Assembly (NCBI RefSeq): GCF_000152865.1
Contig: NZ_CH672390.1
Location: 1,488,001 to 1,552,000 of the forward strand
Source: Erythrobacter sp. NAP1
GTDB taxonomy: Bacteria > Pseudomonadota > Alphaproteobacteria > Sphingomonadales > Sphingomonadaceae
Direction: 5' to 3'
DNA length: 64,000 nt
Shown: in pieces, positions 48,722 through 59,043 of the stretch
How the letters are laid out: each line of letters opens with the position of its first letter
How positions within the stretch are numbered: the first letter of the stretch is position 1
Notes under the pieces: generated by a model
The model's database searches: none
The model's input: the letters and a program-made list of their open reading frames with translations, nothing else
Told to the model about the DNA's origin: nothing
Program-made: the position numbers and the translations under genes

Positions 48722-49897
48722 TTACTTGGTGATCTTCGAAACCACGCCCGAGCCGACGGTGCGGCCGCCTTCGCGGATTGCGAAGCGCAGACCTTCGTCC
48801 ATGGCGATCGGTGCAATCAGCTTGACGCCGATGGTCACGTTGTCGCCCGGCATAACCATCTCGGTGCCTTCGGGAAGGATCACTTCGCCGGTCACGTCGG
48901 TGGTGCGGAAGTAGAACTGCGGACGGTAGTTAGCGAAGAACGGCGTGTGACGGCCACCTTCGTCCTTCGAAAGGACGTAGACTTCTGCGCTGAACTCGGT
49001 GTGCGGCGTAACCGAACCCGGCTTCGCGAGAACCTGGCCACGCTCAACTTCTTCACGGCCAACGCCGCGGATCAGGGCACCGATGTTGTCGCCAGCTTCA
49101 CCCGAATCGAGCAGCTTGCGGAACATTTCAACGCCGGTCACGGTCGTCTTGGTGGTGTCCTTGATGCCGACGATTTCAACTTCGTCGCCAACGTTCACAA
49201 CGCCGGTTTCAACACGGCCGGTAACAACCGTACCACGACCCGAGATCGAGAACACGTCTTCGATCGGCATCAGGAAGTCCTTGTCGACCGGGCGGTCGGG
49301 CTGCGGGATGTTTTCGTCCACAGCGTCCATGAGTTCCTTGATCGAGTTTTCACCGATTTCCGGATCACGACCTTCGAGAGCGGCCAGAGCCGAACCCTTC
49401 ACGATGGCGATGTTGTCGCCGTCGAAGCCGTACTCGCTGAGGAGTTCGCGAACTTCCAGTTCGACGAGCTCGAGGATTTCCTCGTCGTCAACCTGGTCGA
49501 CCTTGTTCATGTAAACGACCAGAGCCGGAACGCCGACCTGACGGGCAAGCAGGATGTGCTCGCGGGTCTGCGGCATCGGGCCGTCAGCTGCGTTCACAAC
49601 CAGGATAGCGCCGTCCATCTGCGCTGCGCCGGTGATCATGTTCTTCACGTAGTCAGCGTGACCCGGGCAGTCGACGTGAGCGTAGTGACGTGCGTCGGTT
49701 TCATATTCGACGTGTGCGGTCGAAATGGTGATGCCGCGCTCGCGCTCTTCGGGAGCCTTGTCGATGTTTGCGAAATCGACAGCCGAACCCAGGACCTTGG
49801 TGATCGCTGCGGTCAGCGTGGTCTTACCGTGGTCAACGTGACCGATGGTGCCGACGTTAACGTGCGGCTTATTACGCTCAAACTTTTCCTTCGCCAT
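48722..49897 (-). CDS. tuf: elongation factor Tu
   Basis: A 391-residue EF-Tu, the GTPase that delivers aminoacyl-tRNA to the ribosome. It begins [20 protein letters not shown]. The G1 motif GHVDHGKT is at 19-26, DCPGH and NKVD follow in order, and the C-terminal [11 protein letters not shown] is standard. The long frame open on the opposite strand across tuf and fusA is a by-product of codon bias. It lies 93 bases after fusA, the usual str-operon order. Confidence 0.98.
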   Translation of the reverse strand: MAKEKFERNKPHVNVGTIGHVDHGKTTLTAAITKVLGSAVDFANIDKAPEERERGITISTAHVEYETDARHYAHVDCPGHADYVKNMITGAAQMDGAILVVNAADGPMPQTREHILLARQVGVPALVVYMNKVDQVDDEEILELVELEVRELLSEYGFDGDNIAIVKGSALAALEGRDPEIGENSIKELMDAVDENIPQPDRPVDKDFLMPIEDVFSISGRGTVVTGRVETGVVNVGDEVEIVGIKDTTKTTVTGVEMFRKLLDSGEAGDNIGALIRGVGREEVERGQVLAKPGSVTPHTEFSAEVYVLSKDEGGRHTPFFANYRPQFYFRTTDVTGEVILPEGTEMVMPGDNVTIGVKLIAPIAMDEGLRFAIREGGRTVGSGVVSKITK

Positions 49898-49990
49898 TTC
49901 TCTAATAACCTTCTTTTTGAAATTGATTGCTTCGCGGGAGAAAGGGCGGGCCCGCTGAATCAGGCGCCGCCCCTAGCGTTTAGCGCTTGC

Positions 49991-52123
<2,133 letters not shown>

Positions 52124-52144
52124 AATATCTTCCTTAAGGTCTTC

Positions 52145-52172
52145 AGGGGGCCGCCGTTAGCGGATCGGCCCC
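52145..52172 (-). other. hairpin between rpsG and fusA
   Basis: GGGGGCC and GGCCCCC pair around an inner CCGCTAACGG-type stem, 20 bases before the fusA start. It lacks a T-run, so it is more likely an mRNA processing or stability element than a terminator. Confidence 0.5.
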
Positions 52173-52228
52173 CATATAGTGACGATTGTGACAGGCGAAA
52201 GACGTGTCCCTCGCCCGTTCCACAATCC

Positions 52229-52699
52229 TTACCAGCGGTAGTGCGAGAAGGCGCGGTTCGCGTCCGCCATGCGGTGCGTGTCTTCGCGCTTCTTGACGGC
52301 GTTGCCGCGGTTGTTGGCGGCATCCATCAGCTCACCCGACAGACGGGCGCTCATGGTGGTCTCGGGGCGACCGCGAGCCGCACCGATCAGCCAGCGGATC
52401 GCGAGAGCCTGGGCACGCTCGGGGCGAACCTCGACCGGCACCTGGTAGGTCGCACCACCGACACGGCGGCTGCGAACTTCGACCTGCGGCTTCACGTTGT
52501 TGAGCGCATCGTGGAACAGCTGCACCGGATCGGCCTTGGCTTTCGCCTCTACCGTTTCGAGCGCCGAGTAGACGATACCTTCAGCAACGGCCTTCTTACC
52601 GTCGAGCATGAGGTTGTTCATGAACTTCGAGAGAACCTGATCACCAAACTTGGGATCGGGCAGGATGACCCGCTTTTCGGGACGACGACGACGTGACAT
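52229..52699 (-). CDS. rpsG: ribosomal protein S7
   Basis: A 156-residue S7, a primary assembly protein of the 30S head. It begins [20 protein letters not shown] and has [20 protein letters not shown], with the C-terminal [14 protein letters not shown]. An upstream in-frame start would run through the intercistronic hairpin and is not used. In E. coli S7 represses its own translation through the rpsL-rpsG spacer. Confidence 0.98.
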   Translation of the reverse strand: MSRRRRPEKRVILPDPKFGDQVLSKFMNNLMLDGKKAVAEGIVYSALETVEAKAKADPVQLFHDALNNVKPQVEVRSRRVGGATYQVPVEVRPERAQALAIRWLIGAARGRPETTMSARLSGELMDAANNRGNAVKKREDTHRMADANRAFSHYRW

Positions 52700-52752
52700 G
52701 TTTAAAACTCCTTTGGAGAGCCGCTCGCATCCGCGAGCGTCTTGGCGGCGCC

Positions 52753-52816
52753 GGCCCTCTCCCCCGCCCTTCCACCCGGATCGTATCCGTATGGGTGGAA
52801 CGGCGCGGGAGAGGCC
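52753..52816 (-). promoter_or_regulatory. rpsL-rpsG intercistronic hairpin
   Basis: GGCCCTCTCCC pairs with GGGAGAGGCC (one bulge) and, inside it, TTCCACCC pairs perfectly with GGGTGGAA, with a further GGAT-CGT-ATCC in the loop. It fills the rpsL-rpsG spacer, the place where E. coli carries the S7 feedback site. A role as S7 target is inferred from position only. Confidence 0.55.
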
Positions 52817-52832
52817 CGTCACCGCGTCTCAA

Positions 52833-53204
52833 TTACTTCGGACGCTTGGCGCCGTACTTCGAGCGGGACTGCTTGCGGTCCTTGACACCCTGCGTATCGA
52901 GCACGCCGCGAAGGACGTGGTAGCGAACGCCGGGAAGGTCGCGAACACGGCCGCCGCGGATGAGCACAACCGAGTGCTCCTGCAGGTTGTGGCCTTCGCC
53001 CGGGATGTAGGAGATGACTTCGCGCTGGTTCGTCAGGCGCACCTTGGCAACCTTGCGAAGTGCGGAGTTCGGCTTCTTCGGCGTCGTGGTGTAGACGCGC
53101 GTGCAGACACCGCGCTTCTGCGGGTTCTGCTCCATTGCAGGGACCTTCGACTTGGCCTTCTGCGGAGTGCGGCCCTTGCGGACCAGCTGGTTGATCGTCG
53201 GCAT
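52833..53204 (-). CDS. rpsL: ribosomal protein S12
   Basis: A 123-residue S12 at the decoding centre. It begins [20 protein letters not shown]. The streptomycin/accuracy region has the usual residues: Lys in [20 protein letters not shown] and in the later [18 protein letters not shown]. It is the first gene of the str operon and has a leader of roughly 430 bases. Confidence 0.98.
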   Translation of the reverse strand: MPTINQLVRKGRTPQKAKSKVPAMEQNPQKRGVCTRVYTTTPKKPNSALRKVAKVRLTNQREVISYIPGEGHNLQEHSVVLIRGGRVRDLPGVRYHVLRGVLDTQGVKDRKQSRSKYGAKRPK

Positions 53205-53638
53205 AAGTTACTCTTCACCATGCTTGTTGCCGACCCTTCCGGGCGGGAAACCGGTTCCCACTTTCCCTGAAGGGATCGGCGCGGAGGTGGAACTTGCAGA
53301 CGATTATGTGTGGAAGGTTGGACTTGCGCCTGCCGCCAGCGACCTAGGCCGCCAAGGCTTTGCGAGAAAGAGCCACCGCAAGAGCGGCGATCCTTTCGCA
53401 AAAGGCACAAGCTGAAAACGCTCCACCCAGAACCGGCCACGTGGCCACCGGGTTACTTTGACAGTCGCCCCACACCCGCTTTGATCGTGAAGATCATGCG
53501 CGAGCCCAATAGAAAAGGCCTTACTCCACCCTGAGCGTATCAGGAGCGAGCGAGGCCTGCGGGACGAACCGGCAATGTTCAGCTCTATTGTTCGAAGACG
53601 AGACTCGCACACAGCAAGCCGGTCACCGGATGGGCGCG
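53205..53638 (-). other. rpsL leader region
   Basis: About 430 bases without a supported gene lie between the predicted str promoter and rpsL. The minus-strand transcript would contain a stem formed by TTTGCGAAAG and CTTTCTCGCAAA (53360-53402). I see no T-run after it. The length suggests an RNA leader with regulatory potential. Confidence 0.45.
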
Positions 53639-53667
53639 CACATAAGGGGATGTGGGCGGGGGGTCAA
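53639..53667 (-). promoter_or_regulatory. predicted str-operon promoter
   Basis: On the minus strand TTGACC is separated by exactly 17 bases from TATGTG. The TGA inside the -35 hexamer is also the stop codon of the upstream accessory gene, so the accessory operon ends at the promoter with no spacer. Confidence 0.5.
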
Positions 53668-54287
53668 GGGACTTCCGGTGCTTCAATAAGCCAATTAGCA
53701 ACGATCCGCTCAAAATCGACATACGGTATCTGCTCGGGGTCGAATTCTAGCTGTTCACAGATGTCGATAAAATCAACCGAGAACCTCTGAAAGAGTCGAA
53801 GGAGAAGATTGTCACTCGGCAAAACGCGCCTTGATACATTTGCCAGCCAGTTACGGGTACGAGCCACCACATTGTCCGGATTGCCGCCATGGCCATTGAT
53901 GTCCATTCCAGCCAGATCCGATAAGAACATTTGATACCGATACTGTTCGGTATCAAATATTAGTGTTCTTTTTGATTTATGGCTCTCACCGCCAAACCGC
54001 TTACAGGCGATGAACATCCCCAGCTCCAAAGGCATGTTGAATCTTGGCAAATCATTGGCTCGATCGAGCTCCGTCCGGCAGATATCATGAATCCCATATC
54101 GGCTTTCATTTATGATGCCGTAGAGCTTTTCGATCCTCGGTTCGCCGTTATCATCAAGCTCTCGGGCGGACCTTGGAATGAACCCGCACGCCATTACCGA
54201 GAACACGATTGCTCTAAACATCGGGAGATAATCGTCATCGAACGGGCAGTTGATGAAAACCTGCCGCGAAGAAGAAGTCTCACTCAT
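53664..54287 (-). CDS. TIR/nucleoside deoxyribosyltransferase-like Rossmann protein
   Basis: A 207-residue soluble protein. The start VFINCPFDDDYLPMFRAIVF (10-29) looks like the first strand and loop of a TIR- or deoxyribosyltransferase-like nucleotide-binding fold. SRYGIHDICRTELD (62-75) and PRFNMPLELGMFIACKRFGG (81-100) follow, with Glu88 in the place of the catalytic Glu of that fold. I know proteins of this FINCPFDDDY type only as uncharacterised. It is the last gene of a three-gene operon and is joined to the preceding gene by TAATG. Base composition is clearly lower in G+C than the ribosomal genes beside it, which suggests transfer. A role in defence or nucleotide signalling is an inference. 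Confidence 0.7.
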   Translation of the reverse strand: MSETSSSRQVFINCPFDDDYLPMFRAIVFSVMACGFIPRSARELDDNGEPRIEKLYGIINESRYGIHDICRTELDRANDLPRFNMPLELGMFIACKRFGGESHKSKRTLIFDTEQYRYQMFLSDLAGMDINGHGGNPDNVVARTRNWLANVSRRVLPSDNLLLRLFQRFSVDFIDICEQLEFDPEQIPYVDFERIVANWLIEAPEVP

Positions 54288-54499
54288 TATTCACTTCTGG
54301 TTTTCGTATTTTGCGAGACCTTTTCCGACTTTTTTGATACTCGAGACAGTGAGGAAACACGAGAAATAGCTAAGTCGATTTTGGCCCCAGACAACTTGCT
54401 CTTTTTCGTCGCCTTAGGTGAGTATACGTATTTTCCGGTCAGTTTACTTCGGCCGACGACTTTCCATTTCTTATTTCCTGTTTCAATCTCTTTCTTCAT
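54287..54499 (-). CDS. small basic protein of the accessory operon
   Basis: A 70-residue, strongly basic protein beginning MKKEIETGNKKWKVVGRSKL. A short strand-rich part (KWKVVGRSKLTGKYVYSP) precedes a Lys/Ser-rich helical tail. The ATG overlaps the stop of the protease gene and its own stop overlaps the next ATG, both as TAATG. The operon would therefore be translated as one coupled unit with GGAAG before the start. Not recognised; it could bind nucleic acid or act as an adaptor or inhibitor between the two larger proteins. Confidence 0.65.
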   Translation of the reverse strand: MKKEIETGNKKWKVVGRSKLTGKYVYSPKATKKSKLSGAKIDLAISRVSSLSRVSKKSEKVSQNTKTRSE

Positions 54500-55320
54500 T
54501 ACTTCCAAAACTCCGAAATCAGCTTAGTGTTCGGTGCCGCTGTGCTGAATACTCTAAACGTGTCGACCGGCAAAGCAAATGTGATCGGCAAATCGACGTC
54601 GTCTTGGGTTATTCCGCTAAGGATCATGCCTAGCAGCTTTCCGCTTCGCGGATCACAAACAACTCCCCCACTCATACCGGCAAGCGCAAGTGCATTAATC
54701 TGCAACAATCGACTTTCGCCTTCAGAGGCAGGAGGCAAGATAGCGCTTACGATTCCATCGAAAAACGAAGGTTGAATGTGCCCCTTATTCGTGTCGTTTG
54801 CAAAGAAAATAGTCTCGCCAAGTGGGAAGCCGCCAAGCAAAACTCGCGAGCCGACACTCAACTTATCCGAGCTCGAAAAATCCACTGGCGCTGGTAGTTC
54901 ACTTAGAGGCTGGTCGTCAGCGCCTGGAATTGCGAGGAGCGCGCAGTCGATCAGGCTTCCATTCTCCGAAAAACGTGGATCTTCAAACTTCTTAACCGAC
55001 CTTATCGGGCGCAGATTGTTCCTTCCTTCGCCAGCAGAGGGCACGATTGCCATGGCTTCACCGCTCGACCGCGCGAGTTGTTCGACAACGTGCCAGCAAG
55101 TCAGGTAGTAACCGCGTCCGATCGCAATACATGTTCCTACCAACTCAATCTTCAGCCCACCAGATTCCGCCAGATACTCATCTTGTTCTACGAACATGCC
55201 CATCTCAGGGTCGTCAGTAGTGTGACCGATGGGCACCAGCTTATCGCCTAGCTTGGAGATGGAATTTCTCAACGCGACGCCTCCCCAAGTCGCGCTATTC
55301 TTGCCCCTCAAGTTCAACAT
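54499..55320 (-). CDS. trypsin-like serine protease of the accessory operon
   Basis: A 273-residue protein with a chymotrypsin-type triad: His77 in YYLTCWHVVEQL, Asp125 in SLIDCALLAIPG and Ser217 in LALAGMSGGVVCD. GGFPLGE before the Ser region is typical of DegP/HtrA-like and related bacterial trypsin-fold proteases. There is no signal peptide and no PDZ domain, so it is probably cytoplasmic. It is the first gene of the operon. Cytoplasmic trypsin-fold proteases occur as effectors or activators in bacterial conflict systems. G+C is low for this chromosome (24 of 60 bases at 54301-54360 in the same operon). Confidence 0.8.
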   Translation of the reverse strand: MLNLRGKNSATWGGVALRNSISKLGDKLVPIGHTTDDPEMGMFVEQDEYLAESGGLKIELVGTCIAIGRGYYLTCWHVVEQLARSSGEAMAIVPSAGEGRNNLRPIRSVKKFEDPRFSENGSLIDCALLAIPGADDQPLSELPAPVDFSSSDKLSVGSRVLLGGFPLGETIFFANDTNKGHIQPSFFDGIVSAILPPASEGESRLLQINALALAGMSGGVVCDPRSGKLLGMILSGITQDDVDLPITFALPVDTFRVFSTAAPNTKLISEFWK

Positions 55321-55551
55321 CTCTCATCGGCGTGAAATCGCGCCTTTTTGCCCCTTCAAGATATGCTTTCACAAGTTCACGAAGCTAATGGCCCATTAAA
55401 ATGACTTGAGCAATAGGCTGTTTGTACTCCGACGCTGCTAGGTAATTAGTTACCTTGCGAAACCGATGGTCAGTAACAAAGGCTCAGGTCGCCCGCTACG
55501 CCAAGCGATGAAATCCGTCGAATTCTTTGGAGCTCGAGATTAAGCGAGCTC

Positions 55552-56337
55552 TCAAACAGCAACCCGCTCCAGCACCCGCCCGACACCAAGCACGCCTTGC
55601 TTGGTCAGGCTCAGCAGCTTGACCCGTGCGTCTGTTGGCGAGGCTTCGCGCACGATCAGGCCTTGTTCTTCGAGTTGACCGATGTGGCGCAGGGCCGTGG
55701 TGGTCGGGCAATAGGCCGCGATGCTCAGGCTGGTGATCGACACCTTTGCCCCGCCCGCAAACTGCACGAACAGGTCCAGCAGCATGTACCACGCCGGATC
55801 GCCGAACAGGCCGCTTGGCAGGTACTTGTCTCGCAGCTTGCGTTGCTCAAGGAGCATCACCGCGCGCTTGGCCAGTTCAAGCGCGTTGCGCTCAATCCGG
55901 GCGGCGCCTGATGGCCAGTGATAGGCCAGCCGATTGTCGTTGGGCGACCATTCCTGATCGATAGCGTCTGCAAGCCTAAGCAGCGACCTGGCGACATCTC
56001 GCATTTCATTGGGGTCGAGGTTCTTCTCAATTTCCTCCAGAATGGCGAGACGCTCGGCATCGGGCTTCGGTTCCTCGACCTTCTGAACGCCGAAATCGTG
56101 GCCTGTTTCCGCCTGCCAGTCCGTCAGCAGGTTGAGGTAATCATCGACCAGATCGTCATTGGCTCCGAAAGCGAACCGTGCGTTGTGGACGAGGCCCTGC
56201 ACACTACGCTCCGACAGACCCATCCGCGTCATGATCTGTTCGAGCGACACCTTCCCCGCGATAAGCTTGACGACGTCTCGCTCACTTCGGTTGAGATGCG
56301 GAAGCAGGTGCTCCGCGGCAAGGCGTTTTTCGGTCAT
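55552..56337 (-). CDS. two-HTH transcription regulator (LuxR-like + MarR-like)
   Basis: A 261-residue protein. The N-terminal part LNRSERDVVKLIAGKVSLEQ, continuing to GLSERSVQGLVHNAR, reads like a LuxR-type helix-turn-helix (15-55). A charged linker follows. The C-terminal 90 residues form a MarR-type winged helix (VSITSLSIAAYCPTTTALRH, then LEEQGLIVREASPTDARVKL). No ligand-binding domain is evident between them. The gene is separated from the accessory operon by about 230 bases on the same strand. Its target is unknown. Confidence 0.75.
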   Translation of the reverse strand: MTEKRLAAEHLLPHLNRSERDVVKLIAGKVSLEQIMTRMGLSERSVQGLVHNARFAFGANDDLVDDYLNLLTDWQAETGHDFGVQKVEEPKPDAERLAILEEIEKNLDPNEMRDVARSLLRLADAIDQEWSPNDNRLAYHWPSGAARIERNALELAKRAVMLLEQRKLRDKYLPSGLFGDPAWYMLLDLFVQFAGGAKVSITSLSIAAYCPTTTALRHIGQLEEQGLIVREASPTDARVKLLSLTKQGVLGVGRVLERVAV

Positions 56338-56571
56338 TCACCCCCCCCTTTGGGTTTGCAGGGCCAATGCGCTTCGCCGTTATCGGGTCGCATTGCCTGC
56401 GCGGGGTCGTTCGGCTTTAAACTTCGCAAAATCAATAATCTAAGAGAACTTGTCCCGATTAAAACTCGGCAATCAGATCGCAATTTTCTGGTCTGCGCTT
56501 GTACGATTTTCCTACACGCCCAAAACCTGCCAACTAAACCGGTCCTTTCCTCTCCACAACAGGACCACGCC

Positions 56572-56805
56572 ATGAAAACCCCTCCCTACGATCCAACACA
56601 GCCGCTTCCTCCCGGCCGCCCGGATGCTGGCTGGCAACCGCACGGCGACACCGATCAGCATGCGCACAATTCCGGCTGGGCGGCTCATGTGGCGACGGGG
56701 AATATCGGGGCGAACCCGCCCTGCCCTCCGGAAGTTGCGGCTCGGCGGGAGGCGAATGAGGGGGTATTGCGCGCGCATTCGCGGTGGCTCAGGAATTTGC
56801 GCTAG
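56572..56805 (+). CDS. small hypothetical protein, 77 residues
   Basis: A 77-residue protein rich in Pro, His, Gly and Asn (YDPTQPLPPGRPDAGWQPHG), with a short helical, basic C-terminal end (EVAARREANEGVLRAHSRWL). An AGGA sequence lies seven bases before the ATG. Composition suggests a disordered protein. It has no recognised family, and it is possible that the frame is not translated; the GC-rich context makes chance frames common. Confidence 0.45.
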   Translation: MKTPPYDPTQPLPPGRPDAGWQPHGDTDQHAHNSGWAAHVATGNIGANPPCPPEVAARREANEGVLRAHSRWLRNLR

Positions 56806-56890
56806 GACCGTGTAACATGCGGTCCACTTCTCGGTTTTCTGCGGGTTTGCGCTGGCGTTGGAGCGTTCCCTGCGGTCCGGCACAAGCGCC

Positions 56891-57433
56891 CTATTCGCCG
56901 CCGTTCCACTCGCTCTTGAGCAGGCCGTAGAGGTAGATGTCGCACAGGCCCGCATGGGTGGTCTCGTGCTCGCGCAAGTGGGCCTCGCGGGTGAAGCCTA
57001 GCGCTTCGAGCAGGCGGACCGAGGCGGCGTTGCGGGTGTCGACTTCGGCGGTGAGCTTGCGTGCGCCTTCGTCCTCGATTGCGGCGGTGAACAGGTGGCG
57101 GATGAGCGCCTCCATGCATTCGCGCGCGACGCCCTCGCGGGTGCGGTGGATGGCGGTGATGTAGCCGACCTCTTCGACGCCCTTCTCATGCGCGGGGAAC
57201 GCGACGAAGCGGCCTGCGACGTCTCCGCCCGCATCCTCGGCGATCCAGGTGCGCCCGTTCCAGTCGGGATCGGCGAACCAGCCCCACAGCTCCTCTTCCG
57301 ACGTGAAGGCGGGCCGGGTGAGGTAGAGGCTGACATCGTCGTCCGACATGGTCGCGAAAAGCGCGGCCGCATCCGAGCGGCGCAGCGGGCGCAAGGTGAA
57401 GCGGGGCGTGGTGAGGGTTTGGACGGCTCTCAT
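56891..57433 (-). CDS. GNAT N-acetyltransferase (RimJ-like)
   Basis: A 180-residue acetyltransferase of the RimJ/RimL type, which acetylates protein N termini or small amines from acetyl-CoA. It begins MRAVQTLTTPRFTLRPLRRS, the usual LxTxRLxLRP start. The acetyl-CoA motif is REGVARECMEALIRHLF with the following GARKLTAEVDTRNAASVRLL and LEALGFTREAHLREHET. The internal Met was taken as start because upstream residues do not fit the family. Acceptor unknown. Confidence 0.85.
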   Translation of the reverse strand: MRAVQTLTTPRFTLRPLRRSDAAALFATMSDDDVSLYLTRPAFTSEEELWGWFADPDWNGRTWIAEDAGGDVAGRFVAFPAHEKGVEEVGYITAIHRTREGVARECMEALIRHLFTAAIEDEGARKLTAEVDTRNAASVRLLEALGFTREAHLREHETTHAGLCDIYLYGLLKSEWNGGE

Positions 57434-57482
57434 GCCTCGCGCTGATACGCGAGGCGAAGCCGAGTGCAAGCCCGACCAGGCG

Positions 57483-58271
57483 TTACTGCGTTAGGTACTG
57501 CACCAGCGCCTTGACCTTCTTGGAGCGCCATTGCGGGACCGGGGCGACCAGCCAGTAAGCGCGGCGGCTCTCCACCGGCTCGTCCAGCGCGGTCAGCTGT
57601 CCGCGTTCAATCGCGCCCGCCACCAGCGGCAGCGGCAGGACGGTGCGGCCCATGCCGGCAAGCGCGCTCGCCAGAGCCTGTCCAGCAGAGCCCGCCTTGA
57701 TGCACGGGCGAACGCCTTCGGGAAGCGCGGCTCCGGGCCAGTCGATCCAGGAATCGCGGGCCTTCGGGGCCTCGACCGTAACGCGGCGAGCCTCGGCAAG
57801 CTGGGTGCCTTCGAGCTCGCCGGGCCCATCGACCAACCGGATGGCAAGGTCGAGGTTCGCCTCGGTGAAGTCGGCGCCCTCATCGGCGAGGATGGTGTAG
57901 ACGACACCGGGGGTGCCGGCCTGGAATTCGGCAAGGCGCGGGCTGAGCCACTCGGCGTAGAATTCGCGCGGGGCGGCGATGGTGTAGCGGTCGGAGGATT
58001 GCCCCGCCTGCATCGCGGCAACGCTCTCTTCGAACCGCAGGAAGCCTTCGCGCAGCGCGTCGAGACCCGCCTCGCCTTCGGGGGTGAGCTCCAGCCCCTT
58101 GGACGTGCGGCGGAACAGGACCACTCCGAGGTGATCCTCCAGCGCGCGGATCTGCTGGCCGACAGCGGCAGGCGTCACCGCAAGCTCGTCGGCTGCGCGG
58201 GTGAACGACAGGTGGCGCGCGGCAGCGTCGTAGACGCGCAAAGCGTTCAAGGGGAGGTGCGTGCGTTTCAC
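57483..58271 (-). CDS. LysR-family regulator (GcvA-like)
   Basis: A 262-residue LysR-type regulator. The N-terminal winged HTH is canonical: LNALRVYDAAARHLSFTRAA, then DELAVTPAAVGQQIRALEDH and LGVVLFRRTSKGLELTPEGE. The effector domain starts DRYTIAAPREFYAEWLSPRL and is a little short compared with the usual total of about 300, like GcvA/AmpR relatives. It lies upstream of apaG in the same direction with a 70-base gap. Target genes are not evident. Confidence 0.9.
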   Translation of the reverse strand: MKRTHLPLNALRVYDAAARHLSFTRAADELAVTPAAVGQQIRALEDHLGVVLFRRTSKGLELTPEGEAGLDALREGFLRFEESVAAMQAGQSSDRYTIAAPREFYAEWLSPRLAEFQAGTPGVVYTILADEGADFTEANLDLAIRLVDGPGELEGTQLAEARRVTVEAPKARDSWIDWPGAALPEGVRPCIKAGSAGQALASALAGMGRTVLPLPLVAGAIERGQLTALDEPVESRRAYWLVAPVPQWRSKKVKALVQYLTQ

Positions 58272-58342
58272 GAAGGCCCGCTTAGAAGCGAGCGCGTTCT
58301 ATCGCAAGATCAATGCAAATTGTGCGCTTGAAACGCCTTCTA

Positions 58343-58756
58343 TCAGGCGCGCGACTGTCCGTCCGCAGTCTCAGGCGCGGCGAGCGGGAAGAACGGGATG
58401 CGCACTTCCATCGGTGAGCCGTCCGGCTTGTGGAAGGTGTAGAAGCCTTCCATCGATCCGTGCGTCGTCGTCAGCGGGCAGCCGGAGACGTAATCGTGGC
58501 TTTCACCCGGAGCGAGGACAGGCTGTTCGCCAACGACGCCCTCGCCATCGACATGGTTCACCATCCCGCGCGCATCGGTGATGCGCCAGTGGCGGGTGAT
58601 GAGCTGGATCTGCTCATGCGATCCGTTCTCGATGCGGATGTGATAGACCCAGAACCACTTGCCCGTGTCGGGGTGTGATTGCTCGGGCAGGAAGTTGACC
58701 GCGACGCGCACGGTGATGCCTTCGGTGACGGCTGCGTGTTGGAAAAGTTCCTTCAT
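58343..58756 (-). CDS. apaG: ApaG protein
   Basis: A 137-residue ApaG (DUF525 fold). Typical segments are YHIRIENGSHEQIQLITRHW and a Gly-rich block VVGEQPVLAPGESHDYVSGC, with GSMEGFYTF. ApaG is linked with Co/Mg resistance and diadenosine-tetraphosphate-related functions, but its molecular action is not settled. The length fits the family (about 125-140). The 287 bases before the next plus-strand gene hold no supported feature. Confidence 0.93.
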   Translation of the reverse strand: MKELFQHAAVTEGITVRVAVNFLPEQSHPDTGKWFWVYHIRIENGSHEQIQLITRHWRITDARGMVNHVDGEGVVGEQPVLAPGESHDYVSGCPLTTTHGSMEGFYTFHKPDGSPMEVRIPFFPLAAPETADGQSRA

Positions 58757-59043
58757 ACGAATCTATACGTAGCAATTCTCGTTCTGGCCTCAAGAGCGGG
58801 AGTGCCCTTAATCCACCTGCGAATAACGCAAGCCTTGTACCGCGCAGCGCCACAATGGACGATGAATGAACGGCTGCGGACTTCACCGGTTCCTTTGCGA
58901 CAGCCGGTTTGACCCGGATTGCTGCGGGTCTGCACTTGCCGCGCGCGCGGCGACTGGGCTAGGTGAATGCCGACTGCACGGCGTGGCCGGTCCATCGCTG
59001 CGCCGCCGCACTTCTACCTTTCTGCGAGCCATCAAGCCCGATC

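Noticed and set aside
56334..56955. Minus-strand frames around 56334-56955
   Set aside because: They are short, have no family motif and overlap a plus-strand frame with a ribosome-binding site; neither composition nor start signals support them.
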